7,533 nucleotides of DNA, from contig JAEZIX010000072.1 of NCBI GenBank assembly GCA_023415935.1, forward strand, positions 1 to 7,533, read 5' to 3'. A program made the position numbers and the translations under genes. Positions 1 to 5,386 of this stretch are shown piece by piece. The first letter of the stretch is position 1; each line of letters starts with the position of its first letter. The DNA comes from Cyanobacteria bacterium OH_CDB_20. Lineage in GTDB: Bacteria; Cyanobacteriota; Vampirovibrionia; Gastranaerophilales; Gastranaerophilaceae. The notes beneath the pieces are model-generated. The model was not told the DNA's origin. It was given only the letters and a program-made list of their open reading frames with translations, and made no database searches.

Positions 1-26
1 AAAAGTCTATCACGCAAAGTCATCAT
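1..26 (-). other. possible start of a next operon gene (very short, edge)
   Basis: Downstream of the radical SAM gene on the minus strand, two consecutive ATG codons (24-26 and 21-23) open a frame that runs to the left edge, reading MMTLRDRL. It would begin 17 bases after the radical SAM stop, which would fit continuation of the operon. There is no convincing Shine-Dalgarno sequence, and eight codons are far too few to judge. I found no terminator hairpin in positions 1-43, so transcription may continue leftward. This is recorded as a possibility only. Confidence 0.15.
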
Positions 27-43
27 ATTCAAGAAAATACAAA

Positions 44-1498
44 CTACTTGAACAAAGTTCTTAACAACTTAAAACCATACTTAAAATAGTTCAAAATAAC
101 TTTCGGGCTCTTTATTGAGGTTAAGACTTTTTTTGCTATGTAAGAAGGTCTTGTGTAGAATCTTGAAAGTATATTTTTTCTGATTTTTAAAAGTTCTTGA
201 GTAGTAAAATAAGGAGTATGAGCCATACTTGCATAGAAAAAATCACTTCCCAGAACAGACTTATCAAGAAGATTTTGCTCCTTGCACATATCGTAAAGCT
301 CTGTACCATAAAAAGGTAGAGCAAGAGATATCTCAATAAAATCAGGGTTTAGTTTGAAGATATGCTTTTTCGTTTCTTCAATATGCTCTTTTGTCTCCCA
401 CGGAAAACCAATTACAAACATACCAATGACAGGAACAACTGCTTCTTTTGCCCACTTTGCAGCCTGCAAATTGTCCTGAACTTTAGCGCCTTTTTTAATT
501 CGTTTCAAAGTATCATCTGAACCTGATTCGAATCCAAATGAAACTCCAAAACATCCCGCTTTTTTCATATAAGCTAATGTTTCTTTGGCCAAGGGTTTTA
601 CTCTCGAATTTGCGATGAATTCAATTTTATTATTCAAATCAGAGTTTATAATAAGTTCACAAAGCTCTTTTACCCACTGTGCATCAATTGTAAAGGTATC
701 CGCTTTAAAAAAGAAATTTTTTATCCCGTATTTTTCGTAACACTCTCTAATTTCTTCCATAACATTTTTAGGAGAACGGGAGCGAACTTTTTTGCCTGAA
801 ATATCAGGCGTAAGACAATAAATACAAGCAGAAGGGCAGCCTCTAGCTGTCTGAATAGTTGCTAACGCTTCATTTGTATCTGGCCTTACATAGAGTCCAT
901 TTTTCATCAAATGCCTTGCAGGGAAAGGAATATCATCAAGATTTTCTTCAAAACATCCAAAATGTGTCTTTTGAAAAGTACCATCAGCGTTTTTATAAAG
1001 AATAGCATTTATTTCAGATAGCTCTCCTTGATTTTTCAAAAGAGAATCTGCAACTTTACCAATTATAAAGTCAATTTCGCCGCCAATTACAACATCAACA
1101 TCTTTTAAATCAACTAATTCAAGCATTTCATCAGGTGGATTATAAAATATTGCACCTTTTAAAACTATTTTTGCTTCAGTATATTTTTTTATCTCTTTTA
1201 CAAACTTCAAATCATCAAAAATAGTAGTATTTGTGATACTAATCATTATGATATCAGGCTTATAAGACTTGATATCAGATATAACATCTTCTAAACAAGC
1301 ATTCTCTGTCTGATAATCTCTTAAAAAAACATCGTAATCTTTATTTAAAAGAACACTTGCTGCATATCCCAAATCATTACAGGCTCTTGCTGTCTGAATG
1401 CAAGTTTCCTCAATATTAATTTGGCATCTATCTTCTCCCCTTTGAACCCAAAGCCCGGGAGGATATATAAGCATTATCTTATGAGAAGCTAAAGACAT
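44..1498 (-). CDS. B12-binding-domain radical SAM protein
   Basis: A 484-residue protein with the two-domain layout of B12-dependent radical SAM enzymes (the BchE/HpnP-like superfamily). Residues about 5-150 form a Rossmann-like cobalamin-binding-type domain (MLIYPPG near 9-15, PDIIMISITN at 81-90, VDVVIGGEID at 134-143). It lacks the DxHxxG cobalt-ligating motif, as is common in this class. Residues about 210-400 are the radical SAM domain, with the [4Fe-4S] ligands C221, C225 and C228 in ARGCPSACIYC and a GFESGSDDTLKRIKKG segment at 322-337. The last 45 residues are basic and aromatic. Family members methylate or rearrange unactivated carbons in lipids, pigments or antibiotics; the substrate here cannot be read from sequence. 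The ATG lies three bases after the cdsA stop, with AAAGG at 1510-1514 as ribosome binding site. It is the last certain gene of the operon. The radical SAM assignment is firm; the specific function is unknown. Confidence 0.9.
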   Translation of the reverse strand: MSLASHKIMLIYPPGLWVQRGEDRCQINIEETCIQTARACNDLGYAASVLLNKDYDVFLRDYQTENACLEDVISDIKSYKPDIIMISITNTTIFDDLKFVKEIKKYTEAKIVLKGAIFYNPPDEMLELVDLKDVDVVIGGEIDFIIGKVADSLLKNQGELSEINAILYKNADGTFQKTHFGCFEENLDDIPFPARHLMKNGLYVRPDTNEALATIQTARGCPSACIYCLTPDISGKKVRSRSPKNVMEEIRECYEKYGIKNFFFKADTFTIDAQWVKELCELIINSDLNNKIEFIANSRVKPLAKETLAYMKKAGCFGVSFGFESGSDDTLKRIKKGAKVQDNLQAAKWAKEAVVPVIGMFVIGFPWETKEHIEETKKHIFKLNPDFIEISLALPFYGTELYDMCKEQNLLDKSVLGSDFFYASMAHTPYFTTQELLKIRKNILSRFYTRPSYIAKKVLTSIKSPKVILNYFKYGFKLLRTLFK

Positions 1499-1501
1499 AA
1501 T

Positions 1502-2425
1502 CTAAAATACCTTTTTTACAAGGTCTATGATATACGAAAAATTAATGTACGAAAAATACTTGAAATAATAGTAAGTAACAGGGGCTGAAAATATAAAACT
1601 ATCAAGCCTGTCAAGCAAGCCGCCTCTATCTAAGAACAAATCGCCTGAATGTTTAATTCCTGCGCCTCTTTTTAAAATAGAAACACTAAAATCCCCAAAT
1701 TGAGCGCAAATTGTAATTAAAAAACCTGCTACAAAAGAATTAAAAGCTGAAAGTCCCATTATTTTCCCAAGCAATGAAGCTACTATTATAGCTGATATGC
1801 CGCCTGCAACTGCTCCTACTACGGTTTTATTCGGGCTTATTTCAGGTATTAGTTTCTTCTTACCAAATTTTGACCCGAAGAAATATGCCCCAAAATCAGT
1901 AGCAATAACTGTACCAAATAGCAGAATTGTATAAATTATTCCTACGTTAATATCATTTCCATATATGTGATAATGCGTTTTTGCAAGCTGAGATAAAAGG
2001 ATTATGTGACAAGGAAGCCAACAAAATAAAATCCCAAGTATTGTAGTTGCAATTACGGGTATATAAGGCTCTCTTTTAGAAATAAGGATTGCACCAAATG
2101 TCATAAAAATACCCAAAAATATTAAGAACGGGATGTATTTAGACTGTTGAAATATTGTTGCCGTGAGTATTGCAGAAGATACAATCGCAACTATATAGAA
2201 AAATGGAGAAACTCCAATTTTTTGAATAAGTTTTTTGTACTCAAGTGCGCCGATTGATAAAAATGCCATTGAGACAGCAATCAAAGGCCATCCACCAACT
2301 AGCATAGCAAAGATTGCAACAAATACAGATAATACCCCCAGATATAACCTTATTTTGGGGTTATCCATTGGTTTAACATCCAATTGAACTTCTTCCTTAC
2401 AAATACACTCTTGATTTTCTATCAT
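1502..2425 (-). CDS. cdsA: phosphatidate cytidylyltransferase (CdsA family)
   Basis: A 307-residue polytopic membrane protein of the CDP-diglyceride synthase family, which makes CDP-diacylglycerol from phosphatidic acid and CTP, the branch point to phosphatidylglycerol and other phospholipids. About 25 hydrophilic residues precede roughly seven or eight hydrophobic segments (27-60, 74-92, 97-115, 121-146, 160-182, 202-224, 228-243). Conserved blocks include ATDFGAYFFG at 175-184, SPNKT at 197-201 and the C-terminal signature from S249 to D275. In the signature the usual K-D pair is K258-H259, and the usual G-H-G-G is D266-R267-G268-G269, while the final D272-R273-x-D275 is intact. The length is normal and the frame unbroken. 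The start is one base after the mtaB stop; AGGGG at 2438-2442, inside the end of mtaB, is the likely ribosome binding site, though its 12-base spacing is long. Translation is probably coupled to mtaB. The family call is firm; full activity is inferred. Confidence 0.9.
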   Translation of the reverse strand: MIENQECICKEEVQLDVKPMDNPKIRLYLGVLSVFVAIFAMLVGGWPLIAVSMAFLSIGALEYKKLIQKIGVSPFFYIVAIVSSAILTATIFQQSKYIPFLIFLGIFMTFGAILISKREPYIPVIATTILGILFCWLPCHIILLSQLAKTHYHIYGNDINVGIIYTILLFGTVIATDFGAYFFGSKFGKKKLIPEISPNKTVVGAVAGGISAIIVASLLGKIMGLSAFNSFVAGFLITICAQFGDFSVSILKRGAGIKHSGDLFLDRGGLLDRLDSFIFSAPVTYYYFKYFSYINFSYIIDLVKKVF

Positions 2426-2426
2426 T

Positions 2427-3728
2427 TTATAGAATTTCCCCTATCAACTTTTGAAACTGTTCAGAATATGAAGTAATGAGAACCTTCTGTACGGTTGATT
2501 GACACTGTTCAAAATCTTTATTATCTCCCACTATCAATACATTTATATAATTGTCAGTAAGGCCTTTCATATTACCAGACAATTTATCCCGCCTATTTTC
2601 TATTATAACCTCTCTTTGAGAATTTATGTTACTTTTTAAAAAATCTTTATGCTTTTTATCGGAAAGAGCTTTGATAATAGTAACGCGTTCCTTTTTTTTG
2701 CTTGAAGAAATTTGATTTTCCATTCCAAAAGCTTTTGTGTTTGGCCTTTTTGAATAAGGAAAGACGTGAATTTGAGAAAGAGGCATTTTTTCAAGATTCT
2801 TTAAAGTTATTGCAAAGTCTTCATCGGTCTCACCAGGAAACCCTACTATTATATCGCTTCCAATAAACGCATTATCAAATTTGTCATTGAGTTTATCAAT
2901 TAGTTTCGCTGAAAGATCCTGAGTATAATAACGATTCATATTTTTTAACGTCTTATCACAGGCAGATTGAAGCGACATATGAAAATGAGGGCAAAACTTT
3001 TCAGAATTTGCAAGAAAATCAATAAGTTCATCATCAAATTCCAAAGGATTTAAAGATCCTAATCGATAACGATGCACAGAAGTTTTTTCAATTGCTTTAA
3101 GCAAATCTATTATCCTAGAGCCATCTTTAAAGTCCATACCCCATTGCCCAATATGAATACCAGTAAGAACAGCCTCTTTATACCCGTGAGATACAAGCGT
3201 ATCAATCTGTTCAATTACATTTTTAATACTATTACTTCTATTATTTCCTCTGGCTAAAGGTATCGTGCAGTATGCGCACCTGTTATCACAGCCATCTTGT
3301 ATTTTAATCGTTGCTCTTGTTCTTCTTAATGAATTGAGCTTTTCATATTTAAAAGAATCATGTTCAAAAATGTCTGAAACAGCATATTTCATGTCATTTT
3401 TGATAATTTCTGCAATATTTGTTTTTTCTTCATTACCAACGATAAAGTCAATAAAATCGTATGATTTAAGGTTTTCAGCCATTAGCTGAGCAAAACAGCC
3501 GGTTAAAACGGTTTTTATATTGGGATTTTCTTTTTTAGCTTTTTTTAGAAGTACCATTGCTTTACTATCAGCAGTCCCTGTTACAGAACAAGAATTAAGT
3601 ATAAAATAATCACACTCGGGAATATTATTTGAAATTAACAAACCATCAGCAATTAGCTTTTCCTCAATAATTGCAGACTCTATCTGGTTAGTTTTACAAC
3701 CTAATGTTTTTATAAAAAATCTCTTCAT
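2427..3728 (-). CDS. mtaB: tRNA (N6-threonylcarbamoyladenosine37-C2) methylthiotransferase, MtaB type
   Basis: A 433-residue member of the methylthiotransferase family. These radical SAM enzymes carry two [4Fe-4S] clusters; the MtaB branch converts t6A37 to ms2t6A37 in ANN-decoding tRNAs. The N-terminal UPF0004 domain has the auxiliary-cluster cysteines C11 (TLGCKTN), C47 (NSCSVTG) and C78 (TGCFAQ). The radical SAM triad is C147, C151 and C154 in IQDGCDNRCAYCTIPLARG. The TLGCKTNQ opening, the CDNxCxYC form of the triad, and the GIHIGQWG block at about 190-197 favour MtaB over MiaB or RimO. A TRAM-like C-terminal region is plausible after residue 370. An in-frame stop just upstream (3735-3737) leaves the ATG at 3728 as the natural start, although no good Shine-Dalgarno sequence precedes it. 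It is the first gene of the three-gene operon. The alternative is another methylthiotransferase subfamily, which is less likely. Confidence 0.92.
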   Translation of the reverse strand: MKRFFIKTLGCKTNQIESAIIEEKLIADGLLISNNIPECDYFILNSCSVTGTADSKAMVLLKKAKKENPNIKTVLTGCFAQLMAENLKSYDFIDFIVGNEEKTNIAEIIKNDMKYAVSDIFEHDSFKYEKLNSLRRTRATIKIQDGCDNRCAYCTIPLARGNNRSNSIKNVIEQIDTLVSHGYKEAVLTGIHIGQWGMDFKDGSRIIDLLKAIEKTSVHRYRLGSLNPLEFDDELIDFLANSEKFCPHFHMSLQSACDKTLKNMNRYYTQDLSAKLIDKLNDKFDNAFIGSDIIVGFPGETDEDFAITLKNLEKMPLSQIHVFPYSKRPNTKAFGMENQISSSKKKERVTIIKALSDKKHKDFLKSNINSQREVIIENRRDKLSGNMKGLTDNYINVLIVGDNKDFEQCQSTVQKVLITSYSEQFQKLIGEIL

Positions 3729-3752
3729 ATATATTCAAATTCTAGCAAAATC

Positions 3753-3798
3753 TTTATTTATGTATTTTAACATAGTATAATATAAATGAGAAAAGAGG
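3753..3798 (+). promoter_or_regulatory. candidate promoter and RBS of the 3805 membrane-protein gene
   Basis: A perfect TATAAT lies at 3776-3781, with a weak -35 (TTTATT, 3753-3758) at 17 bases. AAGAGG at 3793-3798 sits six bases before the ATG at 3805 and supports that start over the in-frame GTG at 3808. The predicted transcript would start near 3788, so the leader would be under 20 bases and leaves no room for a riboswitch. Confidence 0.55.
3764..3792 (-). promoter_or_regulatory. candidate promoter of the mtaB operon
   Basis: On the minus strand, an extended -10 reading TGTTAAAAT (hexamer at 3764-3769) has TTCTCA at 3787-3792 as a possible -35, with a 17-base spacer. Transcription would begin near 3757, giving a leader of about 28 bases before the mtaB ATG. 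It overlaps the promoter of the divergent gene, so the two may compete for polymerase. This is a motif match only, in an AT-rich gap where chance matches are easy. Confidence 0.45.
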
Positions 3799-3804
3799 TT
3801 TGTT

Positions 3805-4503
3805 ATGGTGAGCTCAGTTTCAGCAAATAATCAAAATTCTGTTTTGTACTCAATATCAGTGAACAAAGCACTTAACGATAAAGATACAAAAAAGCAAAAA
3901 AGAATTACAAAAGGTCTATTCTATGCTGCTCCAGTAGTTGATTCTTTATTATGCGCCGCTTTAACAGCATCCGGAACAAAATCCCTTGCAAAAACAATGG
4001 GTAGCTTTGGTAGCAGATTAGGAGTTTGGGCACTTTTACTTGGATTCTACGAACTCGCTTCAAAAGGAATAGATAAACTTACTCATAAATCAAAAACTCT
4101 AAGCAAACTAAGAAAAGAAAAGCCAGAAATAAAAACTCTTCTAGATATTGGAGCTTTATATGGCGGTTTCAGACTTGCTGATGAAATGCTTAATAAAGGA
4201 TTAAATAAGATACCTGCTAATTTTATAAAAATGCTTTCTGAGAAAAAAGATGCAATTACAAAATCAGTTGACTCTTCAAAAATCGCTCAAAAGCTTTTTA
4301 CTCCTGCAGTAGAAAACACAAAATCGTTTATGGCTAAACATGTAAAATTGGCAAGCGGAATAAAAGAAGTCCTTCCTGGTATTGCCGGTATATTGGTATT
4401 AGCTTCCATAATCAAGGGATCTGTATTTGACTCTTCAAGATTACATGGCAAAATTGCCGAAAATTATATGGAACTTAAAGATAGAATGCCAAAACAGGAC
4501 TAA
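3805..4503 (+). CDS. hypothetical membrane-associated protein, unrecognised family
   Basis: I do not recognise this 232-residue protein. It opens with a polar stretch rich in Ser and Asn (residues 1-20) and no signal peptide, followed by a very basic segment (KDTKKQKRITK, 26-36). Hydrophobic stretches follow at about 37-57, 67-84 and 187-204. A weaker, possibly amphipathic one lies at 112-127 (LLDIGALYGGFRLADE). Basic clusters at 91-110 and a charged C-terminus suggest a small integral or peripheral membrane protein with short loops and a cytoplasmic middle region of about 60 residues (128-186). The gene has its own promoter and ribosome binding site, with intact coding and codon use like its neighbours. 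It stands alone between the divergent mtaB operon and the tRNA. The style resembles lineage-restricted Gastranaerophilales proteins, which is an impression only. Existence as a gene is well supported; function is unknown. Confidence 0.8.
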   Translation: MVSSVSANNQNSVLYSISVNKALNDKDTKKQKRITKGLFYAAPVVDSLLCAALTASGTKSLAKTMGSFGSRLGVWALLLGFYELASKGIDKLTHKSKTLSKLRKEKPEIKTLLDIGALYGGFRLADEMLNKGLNKIPANFIKMLSEKKDAITKSVDSSKIAQKLFTPAVENTKSFMAKHVKLASGIKEVLPGIAGILVLASIIKGSVFDSSRLHGKIAENYMELKDRMPKQD

Positions 4504-4544
4504 TATTTCATCCAAGGACTAAAAACACTTGACCTTGAAATATT
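4502..4544 (+). repeat. interrupted hairpin over the stop codon and tRNA -35
   Basis: AATATTT at 4502-4508 pairs with AAATATT at 4538-4544. After a four-base bulge (4509-4512), CAAGG at 4513-4517 pairs with CCTTG at 4533-4537, leaving a 15-base loop. Alternatively the outer arm extends to nine base pairs (AATATTTCA with TGAAATATT). The left arm begins inside the stop codon of the membrane-protein gene, and the right half contains the -35 box of the tRNA promoter. With no T-run after it, it is a poor intrinsic terminator, but nothing better follows that gene. Confidence 0.35.
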
Positions 4545-4557
4545 TAGATGATATCTT
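4529..4557 (+). promoter_or_regulatory. tRNA promoter with extended -10
   Basis: TTGACC at 4529-4534 matches five of six -35 consensus bases. A 17-base spacer ends with an extended -10, TGATATCTT, whose hexamer is TATCTT at 4552-4557. Transcription would start near 4564, leaving a short 5' leader of about 15 bases for RNase P to remove before the tRNA at 4579. The same transcript probably continues into the acetyltransferase at 4679. Confidence 0.65.
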
Positions 4558-4571
4558 AGTGCATAAGATAT
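4551..4571. repeat. perfect 8-bp palindrome over the tRNA -10 and start site
   Basis: ATATCTTA at 4551-4558 and TAAGATAT at 4564-4571 are exact reverse complements separated by GTGCA. The left arm contains the -10 hexamer of the tRNA promoter, and the right arm begins at the predicted transcription start. The layout fits an operator for a dimeric repressor, but could also be a weak transcript hairpin or chance in AT-rich DNA. Confidence 0.4.
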
Positions 4572-4578
4572 ACACCGT

Positions 4579-4650
4579 GGGCTTGTGGCGCAGCGGTAGC
4601 GCAGAGGACTCATAATCCTTTGGTCGCAGGTTCGAATCCTGCCGGGCCCA
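4579..4650 (+). tRNA. tRNA with CAU anticodon (annotated tRNA-Met type; possibly tRNA-Ile2)
   Basis: A full cloverleaf folds from these 72 bases. The acceptor stem pairs GGGCTTG with CGGGCCC (two G-U pairs), followed by discriminator A73. The D stem is GCGC/GCGC with a short seven-base loop, AGCGGTA. The anticodon stem GAGGA/TCCTT holds loop CTCATAA. A five-base variable region, TGGTC, precedes T stem GCAGG/CCTGC with loop TTCGAAT. The anticodon is CAU. It is not the initiator: the three G-C pairs at the base of the anticodon stem and the unpaired first position are both missing. It is therefore an elongator tRNA-Met or a tRNA-Ile2, whose C34 becomes lysidine. The C4-G69 pair and the CTCATAA...TTGGTCG context resemble tRNA-Ile2, and I lean slightly that way. 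CCA is not encoded; a T6 run follows directly at 4651-4656. Confidence 0.93.
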
Positions 4651-4678
4651 TTTTTTACTCAACAAAAAGAGCAAAAAG

Positions 4679-5239
4679 ATGTTTGAACTAATCGCCAGAG
4701 TGGTTTCATTTTTTATACCTAATAAGACATACAGAAAAGAAATCAGACGCATTATCTCTTATTTACCTTACATCTATAGAATAAAAAAAACAGCTCAAAA
4801 AGTAGGAAGAAATTTATATGTTGGCGGTCCATCTTTTGTAAATGAAAACACAATACTTGGTGACAACGTAGGTTTTAGCGGTGTTTCAGTAAACGGAAAA
4901 GGCAGACTTGTCATTGGGGATAATTTTCGCTCTGGATCAGAATTACTTTTCTTAACTCAAAATCATAACTACGAAAACTCTGAAAAACTCCCTTACGATG
5001 ACACATACATTTATAAAGAGACTATAGTTGGCAATTGCGTTTGGGCAGGAGCTAGAGTCACAATATTGCCGGGCACAAAAATCGGCGATGGGGTAGTTAT
5101 ACAGGCAGGCTCAGTAGTTCACGGAACAATCCCTCCTTATGCAATCATCGGGGGCAATCCTGCGAGAATAATAAAATATAGAGATATCGATCATTTTAAT
5201 AAACTGGCAAAAGAAAAATGCTACAACTATAATCCATAA
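4679..5239 (+). CDS. hexapeptide-repeat O-acetyltransferase (LbH family)
   Basis: A 186-residue acyltransferase of the left-handed parallel beta-helix class (maltose/galactoside acetyltransferase-like, WbbJ-like), which moves acetyl from acetyl-CoA to a sugar hydroxyl. Residues 1-42 are basic and amphipathic. From about 45 to 168 imperfect hexapeptide turns run through GDNVGFSG, LVIGDNFRSG, TIVGNCVWAGARVTILPG and TKIGDGVVIQAGSVV. The likely catalytic histidine is H96 in TQNHNYEN, within the loop that projects from the helix. GGNPARIIKYRD at 158-169 is the usual CoA-side ending. AAAGAG at 4666-4671 is a good ribosome binding site seven bases before the ATG. The start lies 28 bases after the tRNA with no terminator stem between apart from the tRNA itself, so cotranscription is likely. 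The acceptor is probably a cell-surface glycan, inferred from family and from the second acetyltransferase downstream. Confidence 0.88.
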   Translation: MFELIARVVSFFIPNKTYRKEIRRIISYLPYIYRIKKTAQKVGRNLYVGGPSFVNENTILGDNVGFSGVSVNGKGRLVIGDNFRSGSELLFLTQNHNYENSEKLPYDDTYIYKETIVGNCVWAGARVTILPGTKIGDGVVIQAGSVVHGTIPPYAIIGGNPARIIKYRDIDHFNKLAKEKCYNYNP

Positions 5240-5257
5240 TTTTATTAAACTTTATAG

Positions 5258-5350
5258 CCCCAAAAAACATTGGACGCATTACCCCCACAACAAGATGAAT
5301 GCCAAGATGTTTATTATGCAGTAATATCAAGATATTTGAATATTCTCTAG
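5258..5350 (+). pseudogene. possible decayed 3' end of a lost gene
   Basis: Between the two acetyltransferase genes a 30-codon open stretch ends in TAG at 5348-5350 and reads protein-like, including DECQDVYYAVISRYL. It has no start codon other than TTG at 5270 and no ribosome binding site. It is preceded by three stops in the same frame (TAA at 5237 and 5249, TAG at 5255), and that frame is also the frame of the upstream acetyltransferase. Its mix of acidic, aromatic and aliphatic residues contrasts with the Lys/Asn/Ile bias expected from random AT-rich DNA. It may be the surviving C-terminal tail of a deleted gene, or simply noise. The rest of the 5240-5386 gap shows no other feature. Confidence 0.25.
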
Positions 5351-5386
5351 CTTATTTGAAAATCAATATTTATCTTGGTATTAGCT

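Noticed and set aside
3072..3489. Two plus-strand open frames opposite mtaB
   Set aside because: They lie wholly inside a well-supported gene on the other strand, have no ribosome binding sites, and look like antisense shadows.
4631..4656. tRNA 3' end as an attachment site for an integrated element
   Set aside because: No integrase gene is visible, and I saw no second copy of the tRNA 3' end elsewhere in the window.
4519..4752. Minus-strand frame containing ARQDSNLRPKDYESSALPLRHK across the tRNA, quoted here as a well-known phrase in part: RQDSNLRPKDYESSALP
   Set aside because: This is the classic false protein produced by translating the complement of a tRNA gene. It overlaps the tRNA and the start of the acetyltransferase and is not a real gene.
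5356..5384. TTGAAA and TATTAG as a promoter for the 5387 gene
   Set aside because: The predicted start would fall inside the coding sequence just after the ATG, so it cannot serve that start; no better promoter was found in 5240-5386.
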